64,000 nucleotides of DNA, from the NCBI GenBank assembly GCA_963755375.1, contig CAVWKG010000003.1, forward strand, positions 248,001 to 312,000, read 5' to 3'. Source of the stretch: Bog-473 sp963755375. GTDB taxonomy: Bacteria; Actinomycetota; Acidimicrobiia; Acidimicrobiales; RAAP-2. Below, piece by piece: positions 18,079 through 25,942 of this stretch. The notes under the pieces were generated by a model. That model saw only the letters and a list, made by a program, of their open reading frames with translations, had not been told where the DNA came from and made no database searches. Made by a program: the position numbers and the translations under genes. Every line of letters begins with the position of its first letter. Positions within the stretch are counted from its first letter, which is position 1.

Positions 18079-19509
18079 TCAGCGAACGAGGCGCCAGGAC
18101 GCCGAAGGCCCCGAGAGTGGTGCGGTGATCTTCAATGTCTCGGTGCTGACGTGGGAACCTTGGCGCACCTGAAGCACCCCGATTCGTGAGCCTGCCGCGA
18201 GGGGCACGGTGAGCGTGCGGAGCCGGGCCGTGACGGGAACGGTCAGGCCGGGCCAGCCAATGACGTTCACCGGCTCGGCCACAACCACCGGTGCCGACGC
18301 ACCCCACTGAGCGGAAAGCTCACCGACGACGTGTCCGGCCGGGAAGACCGGAGCAGCCGTGATCCCACGGAGCGCAGCCCTCACCAGGGTGTCGCCCGCC
18401 TCCACCGCAGCGGTGTCGGGGCCGTTCGGCCCCGACTGGCCGAGCACCGCCCCATAGAGGGTGACGGTCTGCCCGTCCACTGTTTTCCGCGCGGCGAAGA
18501 GGTAGCAGCCGTTGGTGGCGGTGTCCGACCCGACAGCGATCCCGACGATGCCGTCCTGGCCCAGGTCGAAATTGGGGTTGTAGCGCAGACCGGCCAAGGG
18601 CAGCGTCGTCTCCCCGAGCGACACGATCTGGCTGAAGACCGGGATCCGCATTGCTGCCTCGCCCAGGCGAATGAGGTCGTTCGGGGTGCTGACAGTGCTG
18701 GGATCAGCCCCGCTCGGATCCGTGATGTGGGTGTGGCTGAGACCGAGGGACACCGCGGCGAGGTCCATCTTGGACACGAAGGCCGATGTGGTCCCTGCGT
18801 CCCAGTCGGCGAGCAGCGTGGCCATGTCGTTGCCCGAGTCGATGAGGAGTCCTTCGAGCACGCTCAGCTCGGTCAGGGTCTCGCCGGTGGAGACGGGGAC
18901 CTCGGGCTCGCCCGCCACCGTGCCGGCCTGGAACGCGGACAGCGCCTGGGTCGTCACCGAGATGGTGGGGCCCGAGGAGCCGCCTGTCTGAATGGGGTGG
19001 TCCTTCAAGACGACATAGGCCGTGAGCACTCCGGTGAGCCCGGCCATGGGAGCAGGCTGGCTTGTGCTGACTTGCCCGACGGTGCCCAGACCCTGCACGC
19101 CCAGCGCCGCCTCACCTGTCGAGGGCCACGGCAACGAAGGATCTGGCCCTGGGATGCGAATCTGCGTCGCCACCGCTCTCAAGGTGGGCTGGGACACGGG
19201 CCGTAGCCATTGCACCGCCGCCCCGACCCCGAGGGCAACGACGAGCAGGACCACCAATCCCACCGCGAGTCGTCGTGCCATGCGCGCGGCGCGGTCGGCA
19301 GCCATGACCTTGCGGTCCGCCTCGCTCGGCGGTGGCAGTCGGCGCCCCAGCTCAGCCAGGCGCTCCTCGGTGGCCCGGCTGACCCCGTGCCGTCGGCCAT
19401 GGGCCGGACGTCGCGGTCCACCAGGTAGGTCGCTTCCGACCATCGGTTCGCACTCTATGGCCACCCGATGGGGACGTCGGCGCGCCTTGACAGAACCGGG
19501 GGTCAACAC
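18079..19509 (-). CDS. pseudo-D,D-carboxypeptidase (S11 fold, catalytic residues lost)
   Basis: The 476-residue protein has a basic cytosolic N-terminus, one membrane helix (about residues 81-98) and an extracytoplasmic S11 penicillin-binding domain. The family blocks are easy to align: AYVVLKDHP, LLIDSGNDMATLLADWDAG, DPSGADPSTVSTPNDL and DGIVGI. However, the SxxK motif reads GLTG (residues 157-160) and the KTG motif reads AVG (325-327); only SGN (225-227) remains. It should therefore lack D,D-carboxypeptidase activity and may bind peptidoglycan or act as a scaffold. The farthest start is GTG 19509; an internal ATG at residue 23 is possible. Confidence 0.8.
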   Translation of the reverse strand: MLTPGSVKARRRPHRVAIECEPMVGSDLPGGPRRPAHGRRHGVSRATEERLAELGRRLPPPSEADRKVMAADRAARMARRLAVGLVVLLVVALGVGAAVQWLRPVSQPTLRAVATQIRIPGPDPSLPWPSTGEAALGVQGLGTVGQVSTSQPAPMAGLTGVLTAYVVLKDHPIQTGGSSGPTISVTTQALSAFQAGTVAGEPEVPVSTGETLTELSVLEGLLIDSGNDMATLLADWDAGTTSAFVSKMDLAAVSLGLSHTHITDPSGADPSTVSTPNDLIRLGEAAMRIPVFSQIVSLGETTLPLAGLRYNPNFDLGQDGIVGIAVGSDTATNGCYLFAARKTVDGQTVTLYGAVLGQSGPNGPDTAAVEAGDTLVRAALRGITAAPVFPAGHVVGELSAQWGASAPVVVAEPVNVIGWPGLTVPVTARLRTLTVPLAAGSRIGVLQVRQGSHVSTETLKITAPLSGPSASWRLVR

Positions 19510-19653
19510 GTGCCACGGAGCCGCGACGACGACCTCGGCCTCCAGGTCAGCTCAACGAATCGCCCGTTCTGATCAGGGCAGACCGGTGAGAGGCCTTCCG
19601 CTTTTGCGCCCTGTCGCTCCGGCCCGCTGCACGCACATCGTGCGGACGCCAAA

Positions 19654-19696
19654 CGGCCGGCGCCAACCGGGGGAGATAGAGACGGGGCGCCGGCCG
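19654..19696. repeat. GC-rich inverted repeat, copy 1
   Basis: CGGCCGGCGCC (19654-19664) pairs with GGCGCCGGCCG (19686-19696) around 21 bases. The same arms occur again at 21384-21434. It sits in the 334-base gap 19510-19843 between the pseudo-carboxypeptidase gene and the tetR stop, which holds no gene that I can support. It could end tetR transcription. Confidence 0.65.
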
Positions 19697-19804
19697 CGTC
19701 GGTCGGGAGAACCGTACGTCGCTCGATTGAACGATGCCCGTACGGAGCGTGACGGCGCGGCTTCATGCGGGAGGTTTTTTCGCAAACGACGGCTCGACTT
19801 GTGC

Positions 19805-19844
19805 AGACGGCCAGACGGCCAGACGGCCAGACGGCCAGACGGCC
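19805..19844. repeat. five tandem copies of an 8-bp unit
   Basis: AGACGGCC is repeated five times without interruption, and the last base touches the tetR stop codon. Such short arrays are prone to length change by slippage. No spacer structure is present, so this is not a CRISPR array. Confidence 0.9.
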
Positions 19845-20443
19845 TACGGGCGGAGGGTCACCAAGAGGTGTCTCGCGGCAGATTGAAAGCGCTTGACATC
19901 GCCGAAGGATCGAGCGATGAGCATGGCCCCCTCCAGACTGCCTACTATCGAACGCGCTTCATCGAGTGGGGACCCAGCAAAGTTCAAGGTCCCGGCGTCA
20001 CGACCTTGACGCAACACGGCGGCGAGCCACGTCTCGTTCGTCTCGAAGAATACCGCGACAGCCACTCGCATGCCCTCCGAGAGCGTCTCGTACTCGGCCG
20101 CCAGCATGCCGCACAGACACATCCTCTGGTGACGCAGCACTTCGGCGTAGAGATCGGCGTAGGCATCGAGTTTGCGCTGTGGCTCGTCGATCGACTCGTC
20201 AATGGCATCGAGCGCCGCGGCGAATCGGCTCGTATAGCGAGCGAGCAGAGCCTCGCCAAGATCCGACTTGCTCGGAAAGTGGTAGTGGAGTGCCGCATTG
20301 GTGAGCTCGAGCTCACCGGCGACGTCGGCGTAACTGAAGGCATTGAACCCACGGACCTGTACCAGGTGTTCGGCCACATCGAGTATCCGGTTCACCGTGT
20401 CGGTTCCGTCCTGCTGCGTCTGCCGCACTGAGCCCGTCCTCAC
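19844..20443 (-). CDS. TetR family transcriptional regulator
   Basis: The 199-residue protein has an N-terminal helix-turn-helix: RILDVAEHLVQVRGFNAFSYADVAGELELTNAALHYHFPSKSDLGEALL, the canonical TetR DNA-binding block ending in YHFPSK. The C-terminal ligand domain contains HQRMCLCGMLAAEYETL, resembling regulators of the TetR_C AcrR/YcdC-like group. It diverges from the DUF1059 and SnoaL genes, with a perfect 18-bp palindrome in between, so it probably represses them and itself. The ligand is unknown. Confidence 0.9.
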   Translation of the reverse strand: MRTGSVRQTQQDGTDTVNRILDVAEHLVQVRGFNAFSYADVAGELELTNAALHYHFPSKSDLGEALLARYTSRFAAALDAIDESIDEPQRKLDAYADLYAEVLRHQRMCLCGMLAAEYETLSEGMRVAVAVFFETNETWLAAVLRQGRDAGTLNFAGSPLDEARSIVGSLEGAMLIARSFGDVKRFQSAARHLLVTLRP

Positions 20444-20469
20444 TCTTCCCCGTGACCGGAGGTTACCAC

Positions 20470-20497
20470 TTGACTTCTACCTACTAGTAGGTAGGGT
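20470..20497 (+). promoter_or_regulatory. promoter with TetR-type operator
   Basis: TTGACT (20470-20475) is a good -35 and TAGGGT (20492-20497) a plausible -10, 16 bases apart. The perfect palindrome CTACCTACTAGTAGGTAG fills 20477-20494, exactly between and over these elements. Bound repressor there would block polymerase. It lies 26 bases upstream of the tetR start and 93 bases before the DUF1059 gene. Confidence 0.8.
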
Positions 20498-20589
20498 TGT
20501 GGTGGACGGTCCACCGCGTCGGGGTTTCGATGGACGGAGCGGAGAACGCGGTCACTCGTAAGGGCCGACCTCAAGGGAAAGGGGGCTTC

Positions 20590-20784
20590 ATGGCCCGGAA
20601 AATGATCGATTGCCGCAAAGTGCCCAACGACATCGGCTGCACCCTGACCATCGCCGGGACCGAAGAGGAGACACTTGACGCAGCAGTGGCACACGCGGTG
20701 GCGAAGCATGGACACCAGGACACGCCTGAGCTCCGGCAGATGATCCGATCCGACCTGGAGGATGTCTCACCAGCTCTGGCGTAA
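20590..20784 (+). CDS. DUF1059 family small protein
   Basis: The 64-residue protein reads MIDCRKVPNDIGCTLTIAGTEEETLDAAVAHAVAKHGH, with DCR and a second Cys typical of DUF1059. It ends with LRQMIRSDLEDV. The family is of unknown function and often sits near stress or detoxification genes. ATG 20590 follows a purine-rich AAGGGGG. It is the first gene downstream of the TetR-type operator and is followed by a SnoaL-like gene, probably in the same transcript. Confidence 0.82.
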   Translation: MARKMIDCRKVPNDIGCTLTIAGTEEETLDAAVAHAVAKHGHQDTPELRQMIRSDLEDVSPALA

Positions 20785-20820
20785 CGGGCCTCGAGAACGA
20801 TCGGAATCGCCGACATCCTC

Positions 20821-21159
20821 ATGGATTCTCTCGCGATCGTCGACGCATTTGGCACCGCATGGAACGCACGGGATCTCGACGCAACATTGGAGCTGGTCAC
20901 CGACGACTGCGTCTTCGAGTCCACCGAACCCGGGCCTGACGGCACCCGCTACGAAGGTCGTGAGGCTCTTCGTCGGGCCTGGCAACCGATCTTCGATGAC
21001 CCAGACGCCGTCTTCGAAGCCGAAGAGACCTTCGCGGCGGCAGACCGGGTGGTGCAGCGTTGGCGGTACTCCTGGCGGGGCGGCCACGTTCGGGGCGTTG
21101 ACCTGTTCCGCACGCGTGACGGCCGGGTCACCGAGAAACTCTCGTACGTGAAGGGGTGA
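20821..21159 (+). CDS. SnoaL-like / NTF2-fold protein
   Basis: The 112-residue protein has the SnoaL-like pattern: AIVDAFGTAWNARDLDATLELVTDDCVFEST, YEGREALRRAW and VRGVDLFRTRDGRVTEKLSYVKG. The cone-shaped fold is used by isomerases, hydrolases and simple binding proteins, so a reaction cannot be named. It begins 36 bases after the DUF1059 gene and is likely under the same TetR control. Confidence 0.82.
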   Translation: MDSLAIVDAFGTAWNARDLDATLELVTDDCVFESTEPGPDGTRYEGREALRRAWQPIFDDPDAVFEAEETFAAADRVVQRWRYSWRGGHVRGVDLFRTRDGRVTEKLSYVKG

Positions 21160-21586
21160 CGCCACAGCTCGGGTAACCGCAGATGCCGAGAACCGTGTCG
21201 GACGGCGCCGGACCCCCACACGACAATCGGACAGACCAATCCAGGCGGCGGAACCCGCCGCCATGCTGCATCCGTTCCCGATCCGCCGGGCAAGCGTCGT
21301 TTCGCGTCATAACTGGCACAAATTTGTAACGAACCGCACAGCGGGGTCCCACAGAAGCCCTTTAGGCTCTCGTGGCAGCGAGACGGCCGGCGCCCTTTGT
21401 CCTCCCCCCAATCCCCCCGAGGGGGCGCCGGCCGAATCGCGTCCGGAAAGGTAGCCGAGCGACCCTTCGCCGGCACGTCGCCTGACGCCGATCGCCTCCA
21501 CGTGACCTCGTGCGACGCGACAAAGCCACGGTTGCTGCCATGCCAGCCCCTAGGCTCGGCTCATGGGGCAGGGCGATGTGCCGACG
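21160..21586. other. gene-poor gap
   Basis: No reading frame here has support from composition, ribosome binding site or family resemblance. The only structure seen is the inverted repeat at 21384-21434. Confidence 0.5.
21384..21434. repeat. GC-rich inverted repeat, copy 2
   Basis: CGGCCGGCGCCC (21384-21395) pairs with GGGCGCCGGCCG (21423-21434) around a pyrimidine-rich 27-base loop. The arms match the repeat at 19654-19696. It lies 225 bases after the SnoaL-like gene and could act as its terminator. Confidence 0.65.
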
Positions 21587-21796
21587 TCACGAGGCGGCCC
21601 TCTCCGGCGACGGCGGGAGAAGCGGCAGCTCGAACACCTGGCTGCGTCCTCCGAGCGGGAGGGGACGCCACCTCCGGCCGCCGCGCACGTCAGAGTCATA
21701 GAGGATCAGGCCGATGTCGGACAGCAGGATCTCGAAGGGCAAGAACCAGACACACCACAAGAATCCTCGCCGCAAATTCGAACCGGCGGCTTTCAT
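21587..21796 (-). CDS. doubtful small membrane protein (69 aa)
   Basis: ATG 21796 opens a frame with one hydrophobic stretch (FLWCVWFLPFEILLSDIGLIL) and a Pro/Arg-rich tail. No ribosome binding site or family is recognised. It is listed because nothing else explains this part of the gap; it may be a gene remnant. Confidence 0.25.
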   Translation of the reverse strand: MKAAGSNLRRGFLWCVWFLPFEILLSDIGLILYDSDVRGGRRWRPLPLGGRSQVFELPLLPPSPERAAS

Positions 21797-21876
21797 GTGC
21801 GGGCCGTCCCGATCGACCAACCCGTTGGCGAGTGAGACGTGAAGCACTCGCGGGGCTCATTGCCGCGAAGGCTGAT

Positions 21877-22683
21877 CTACCTGGGAATGGTCGTCGTCCG
21901 GGCGTAGACCAGCGTGGTCAGTCGGTCGGTCGACCGGTCGAAGAGCTCCACCCGCATCGGCGCATCCGGCCCGTCTCCGAGCAACGTGCACCTCGACCGG
22001 ACGGGTCCTTCCCCGGTCTGGGCCAGGTACCGGAGGTCGAGCTCGGTCACGACGGCAGCGATGTCGAAGCGCGCCGACGCCATCTCCTCGGCGGCCGCCT
22101 CGGCCAGAAGGGCCACCATGGCGCCCTGAAGGGTTCCGGCGGGATTCCGTAGCTCCGGCGTCACCTGCATCTCGAGCACACCCAGCATCGGGTCGAGCAC
22201 GGCGATCCCGGCCTCCTCCCGCAGCGGCCGGTCCAGCGTCCGAGAGCCGTCGAACATCGCCGAGATGCGCCGTGGCGACGCGGGGGGCTTCGGGGCATCC
22301 GTCTCGCGGCGGGTCACCCTGGCGAAACCGATGGCACCGGTCGCCACCGGCTCGCCCTCGTCGCTGACGAGATCCACCACTGCCGTGGACGATCGCCGAC
22401 CCCGCCGCAGGATCGTGCTCCGGGTGGAGAGGAAGGCCGGGGGGCGCCGCGGCCGCATCCGCACCGACATGTCCGAGGTCAACATCCAGGCATCGGGATC
22501 GTCGTCGAGGACGATCCCCGCAACCACGTCGATCATGAAGGCGATGACGCTCGCCCGCAGCGCGCCGTTGTGCAGCAACTCCGCCCGCGGGTGCAGCTGC
22601 AGGCGGAATTCCCCGTCACGCACCTCGGCAACCACACCGAGCCGGGATGGAACGGAATAGCTGTCGTCGAGCAGGTCGGTCAT
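21877..22683 (-). CDS. tandem hotdog-fold acyl-CoA thioesterase-like protein
   Basis: The 268-residue protein contains two hotdog domains. The first (about residues 10-125) has the helix LLHNGALRASVIAFMIDVVAG; the second (about 150-265) has NPAGTLQGAMVALLAEAAAEEMA, the PaaI-type turn and helix. These enzymes hydrolyse acyl-CoA thioesters, and fused tandem domains mimic the usual dimer. ATG 22683, preceded by GGGAGAACC, is preferred over the farther 22770. It diverges from the metallopeptidase gene. Confidence 0.75.
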   Translation of the reverse strand: MTDLLDDSYSVPSRLGVVAEVRDGEFRLQLHPRAELLHNGALRASVIAFMIDVVAGIVLDDDPDAWMLTSDMSVRMRPRRPPAFLSTRSTILRRGRRSSTAVVDLVSDEGEPVATGAIGFARVTRRETDAPKPPASPRRISAMFDGSRTLDRPLREEAGIAVLDPMLGVLEMQVTPELRNPAGTLQGAMVALLAEAAAEEMASARFDIAAVVTELDLRYLAQTGEGPVRSRCTLLGDGPDAPMRVELFDRSTDRLTTLVYARTTTIPR

Positions 22684-22818
22684 CGGTTCTCCCGGTCGAG
22701 CATGGGCCGGGACGCTACCGGCAGGTTCCCGACCGCCACCAGTTGCCGACGCCCGTGCATCTGCCACCATCCGCTCCCCGTGGGGCGGACGATGTCGATT
22801 GCTGACAAGGTTGCCGTA

Positions 22819-23160
22819 ATGGAGCCGATCGACGTCGATGCCTTCGAGGCCCTGGTGGCCGCCGCCCTCGAGGAGATCCCCGACGAATTGCGCGCCGAGA
22901 TGGAGAACGTGGCGATCATCGTCGACGACGAGAGCCCGCCCGGCCGGCTCTACGGGCTGTACGAAGGGACCCCGCTGACGAGGCGGGGCACGTATGCGGG
23001 GGTCCGCCCCGATCGGATCACGCTCTTCCTCGCCACGATCTGTCGGTCCGCCCGCACTTCCGACGACCTAGCTGAACGGGTGCGCATCACCTTGCTCCAC
23101 GAGGTCGGCCACCATTTCGGCCTCGGCGAGGCGCGTCTGCGTGAGCTCGGCTGGGCCTGA
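22819..23160 (+). CDS. metallopeptidase family protein (minimal zincin)
   Basis: The 113-residue protein ends with LLHEVGHHFGLGEARLRELGW, a zinc-binding HExxHxxG motif in a very short protein, as in the TTHA0227-like family. The N-terminus FEALVAAALEEIPDELRAEMENVAIIVDDE is also typical. No signal peptide is present, so it is cytosolic and its substrate is unknown. ATG 22819 is the usual family start; ATG 22792 would add nine residues. It converges on the SPFH gene with four bases between stops. Confidence 0.85.
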   Translation: MEPIDVDAFEALVAAALEEIPDELRAEMENVAIIVDDESPPGRLYGLYEGTPLTRRGTYAGVRPDRITLFLATICRSARTSDDLAERVRITLLHEVGHHFGLGEARLRELGWA

Positions 23161-23163
23161 GTA

Positions 23164-24201
23164 CTAGTTGCCCTGCGGCGGCAGCTCCTTGTTGGGCGGC
23201 CGGGCCGGCGTGGCCGCCGGCGGCGTGGCACCGTTCGTGGTCGCACCGAGGTCGTCGTTGCGCAGGGTCGACAGCAGCACCTCGGCCGCGCCCATGAGGC
23301 TGGTGGCCTCGTAGGGCACCACGACCTTGGCGTTGTCGGAGGCCGCAATGTCCTGCAGCGCCTTGAGCTGCAGGACGGCCAGCGTGCGCGGGTTGATCGT
23401 GGCGGTGTCGATGGAGGTGAGGCGGGACGCCTCGCCCTCGCCCCGCAGCTCGAGCGCCTTCTTCTCGCCTTCGGCCTGCAGCTCCAACACCTTCATCTGG
23501 GCCTCGGCCCGCAAGATCGCCGACTGCTTGGCGCCCTCGGCCTCGAGCACGGCGGCCTGCTTGCGCCCACCCGCAGAGTTGATGGCGGCCTGCTGCTCGC
23601 CCTCGGACTTCAGTATGGCGGCCCGCTTGTGCTGCTCGGCCTCCTTCTGCTCTGACATCGCCTGCACGACGTTCAAGGGCGGGGTGATGTCGAGGATCTC
23701 GATGCGGTTGAGACGCACTCCCCACTTGGCCGTGGCGTCGGCCATGTGGTCCTGCATCCGGCTGTTGATGGTCTCGCGCTCGCTGAGGGCCTGGTCCAGC
23801 GAGAGCTCCCCGAACACGGCCCGCAGCGCCGTGCGGGAGAGCTGGTCCACGGCGAGCTGGTAGTCGTTGATCTCGAACAGCGCCGACTTGACGTCGATCA
23901 CCTGGCAGAAGATGGTCGCGCTGACCTGCAGGGACACGTTGTCCTTGGTGATCACGGCCTGCTGGTCACCCGTCATGGGGAACTCACGCACGTCGACCTT
24001 CTCCATCCGGTCGACGAAGGGCACCAGGATCCGCATGCCCGGCTGGTCGACCGACTTGAACTCCCCCAGCCGCTTGACAACACCCACGCTCCCCTGCTGC
24101 ACGATCTTGATGAAGCGGGACGCGAACAGCGTCACCACTCCGAGACCCGCCAGGGCGGCGATGACGACGATTCCGACTATTTCTCCGGCCGATGCGAACA
24201 T
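23164..24201 (-). CDS. SPFH/Band 7 (stomatin/paraslipin-like) membrane protein
   Basis: The 345-residue protein has an N-terminal membrane helix (about residues 6-27) and an SPFH domain: IVQQGSVGVVKRLGEFKSVDQPGMRILVPFVD, VITKDNVSLQVSATIFCQV, LRAVFGELSLDQALSERE. A long Ala/Glu/Lys coiled coil (about 195-285) and a Pro-rich tail follow. Such proteins form membrane microdomain cages. ATG 24201 is preferred over a far upstream start in an Arg-rich stretch. An NfeD-like gene precedes it by 14 bases, the usual partner of SPFH proteins. Confidence 0.92.
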   Translation of the reverse strand: MFASAGEIVGIVVIAALAGLGVVTLFASRFIKIVQQGSVGVVKRLGEFKSVDQPGMRILVPFVDRMEKVDVREFPMTGDQQAVITKDNVSLQVSATIFCQVIDVKSALFEINDYQLAVDQLSRTALRAVFGELSLDQALSERETINSRMQDHMADATAKWGVRLNRIEILDITPPLNVVQAMSEQKEAEQHKRAAILKSEGEQQAAINSAGGRKQAAVLEAEGAKQSAILRAEAQMKVLELQAEGEKKALELRGEGEASRLTSIDTATINPRTLAVLQLKALQDIAASDNAKVVVPYEATSLMGAAEVLLSTLRNDDLGATTNGATPPAATPARPPNKELPPQGN

Positions 24202-24215
24202 GCGGCACCTCTCTT

Positions 24216-24425
24216 CTAACTGTCGATGGCGTAGACGACGAGCAGTCCTCGCTCGACGTCGGCGACGACGACATCGGTCCCGACGGAAATCGTGGCTTCG
24301 GGATCGAGTGGGATTGCCAACCACTCCTCACCTCTGGCCCGGATCCTTCCGGGGTGGTGTGCGCCCTCAATCGCCTTGGTCACCAACGCGGTGTCGCCGA
24401 CCATACCTTGGACGCCATTCAGCAC
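24216..24425 (-). CDS. short NfeD-like protein (OB domain only)
   Basis: About 69 residues correspond to the soluble OB-fold end of NfeD: VGDTALVTKAIEGAHHPGRIRARGEEWLAIPLDPEATISVGTDVVVADVERGLLVV. The membrane domain of longer NfeD proteins is absent. GTG 24425 is a likely start, 14 bases after the enoyl-CoA hydratase stop; ATG 24404 is another. It sits directly upstream of the SPFH gene, matching the NfeD-SPFH pairing in which NfeD stabilises the stomatin partner. Confidence 0.7.
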   Translation of the reverse strand: MLNGVQGMVGDTALVTKAIEGAHHPGRIRARGEEWLAIPLDPEATISVGTDVVVADVERGLLVVYAIDS

Positions 24426-24438
24426 GAAAAACAGTCTA

Positions 24439-25221
24439 TTAGCGGCCGATGAAGGCTGGCTCTCGTTTCTCGGCAAAGGCAGCCATCGCCTCTTGCGTGT
24501 CCCGGGTCGAGAAGTTCAGGGCCTGGCAGCGGGCCTCGTCCTCCACCGCCTGCTCCATGGAGGCCATGGAGGAGGCGTGGAGCAGGGTCTTGGTCATCGA
24601 CAGCGCGAGGGGCGGCCCTCCGGCGAGCGTCGAGGCCCAGTCGTCGACGAAGGCGTCGAGGTCGTCGACCGGCAGGGCGCGGTTCACCAGGCCCATCGCC
24701 GCCGCCTCTTCGCCGCTCCACATGCCCCCGAAGAGGGCGATCTCCTTGGCCCTGGCCAGGCCGACGAGCCGGGGCAGCAGCCAGGACGCACCGTTGTCGA
24801 GCGCCAGGCCGCGCTTGGCGAAGATCATGGAGAGCTTGGCCCGATCGCTGCAGACGACCAGGTCGCAGCCGAGCGCGAGGGAGAGTCCGGCGCCGACCGC
24901 GAACCCGTCCACCTTGGCGATGGTGGGCTTGGAGACGTGGTGCAGGGCGAGCGCCACGTCTCCGAGCCGCCGCATGCGCGTCAGGCCCGAGCGGGTGGGA
25001 TCGGTGGCTGGGCCGCTGGGATCCGAGAGGTCGGCCCCCGAGCAGAAGGCGCCTCCCGCCCCCGTCAGCACCATCACTCTGTCGTCCGGGTTGTCCTCCA
25101 CCTCCTCGAAGGTGGTGCGCAACTCGGTCAGCATCTTGCCGTTGGCGGCGTTCTTGCGCTCGGGGCGGTTCATCGTGACGGTCACGACACCGTCCTTGCG
25201 TTCGACGATCAGGGTCTCCAT
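24439..25221 (-). CDS. enoyl-CoA hydratase/isomerase family protein
   Basis: The 260-residue crotonase-fold protein has NRPERKNAANGKMLTEL, the oxyanion-hole blocks GAGGAFCSGADLSD and VDGFAVGAGLSLALGCDLVV, and a C-terminal helical tail. The first catalytic Glu position of classical hydratases reads Ala/Gly-like near GAGLSLALGCD, while the Asp of LALDNGASW is present, so an isomerase role is possible. ATG 25221 is favoured because AGGG lies nine bases upstream; GTG 25227 is also in frame. Confidence 0.86.
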   Translation of the reverse strand: METLIVERKDGVVTVTMNRPERKNAANGKMLTELRTTFEEVEDNPDDRVMVLTGAGGAFCSGADLSDPSGPATDPTRSGLTRMRRLGDVALALHHVSKPTIAKVDGFAVGAGLSLALGCDLVVCSDRAKLSMIFAKRGLALDNGASWLLPRLVGLARAKEIALFGGMWSGEEAAAMGLVNRALPVDDLDAFVDDWASTLAGGPPLALSMTKTLLHASSMASMEQAVEDEARCQALNFSTRDTQEAMAAFAEKREPAFIGR

Positions 25222-25247
25222 GGCCACGGACCCTAGGCCGCGCTGCT

Positions 25248-25601
25248 TCAGAACGCACCTTCGACGACGTCGACCACCCCGTCGAGCACCCCCACCACGT
25301 CGAAGCGGACCTCGGCCCAGTGCCTCCCCTGCTGTTGGAGGTACGCCGTGGCCAGGCGGCGTAACCGGCGCTGCTTCGGCCCGGTGACAGCCTCGAGCGG
25401 ATCGCCCCGGGCGGAACCGGTCCGCGTCTTGACCTCACACACGACGAGGGTGCTGCCGCGGGCACAGATCAGGTCGATCTCGCCTGCGCCACAGCGCCAG
25501 TTCCGCTCGAGCACCGCGTACCCGTGCGCCCGGTAATGCGCGGCGGCGACCGCCTCGCCGAAGCCGCCAAGAAGAGCATTGCGCCGGTCGCTGTCGCCCA
25601 C
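25248..25601 (-). CDS. YraN/UPF0102 family nuclease-like protein
   Basis: The 117-residue protein has the family blocks GEAVAAAHYRAHGYAVLERNWRCGAGEIDLI and VVCEVKTRTG, the EhD...ExK core of a restriction-endonuclease fold (GEIDLI and CEVKT), plus KQRRLRRLATAYL. Function in bacteria is not settled, though the fold suggests a Holliday-junction resolvase-like nuclease. It lies downstream of rplS and DUF2469, its usual actinobacterial context. Confidence 0.9.
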   Translation of the reverse strand: MGDSDRRNALLGGFGEAVAAAHYRAHGYAVLERNWRCGAGEIDLICARGSTLVVCEVKTRTGSARGDPLEAVTGPKQRRLRRLATAYLQQQGRHWAEVRFDVVGVLDGVVDVVEGAF

Positions 25602-25636
25602 CGAGGGTGGAACGGTCGCGCCCGATGCCGCCCGCG

Positions 25637-25930
25637 TCAGAGCTCTTGTTCGGGCAACCGTTCGATGTTCACGTCACGGAAGGTGACGACGCGTACCTCG
25701 GGGACGAACCGCGCCGGGCGGTACATGTCCCAGACCCAGGCGTCGCGGATCTCGAGTTCGATGCAGGCCGGCGTCGTGTCGGACCGCACGGTCAACGAGA
25801 CCTCGTTCGCCAGATAGAACCGCCGTTCCGTCTCGATCACGTAGGTGAACACCGGCAGGACGGCCCGGTACTCCTGGACGAGCCCGAGCTCGATCTCGGA
25901 TTCGTAGCGTTCGAGGTCTTCCTCGCTCAC
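25637..25930 (-). CDS. DUF2469 family protein
   Basis: The 97-residue acidic protein starts MSEEDLERYESEIELGLVQEYRAVLPVFTYVIETERRFYLAN, the hallmark of DUF2469, found almost only in actinobacteria between rplS and yraN. Function is unknown. It begins 12 bases after the rplS stop and is most likely co-transcribed. Confidence 0.9.
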   Translation of the reverse strand: MSEEDLERYESEIELGLVQEYRAVLPVFTYVIETERRFYLANEVSLTVRSDTTPACIELEIRDAWVWDMYRPARFVPEVRVVTFRDVNIERLPEQEL

Positions 25931-25942
25931 GCCTCGACCGCC

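Noticed and set aside
19805..19844. Short direct repeats considered as a CRISPR array
   Set aside because: Unit is 8 bases with no spacers and no cas genes nearby.
24439..25221. Enoyl-CoA hydratase as part of a beta-oxidation operon with the acyl-CoA dehydrogenase
   Set aside because: The two genes are 30 kb apart with unrelated neighbours.
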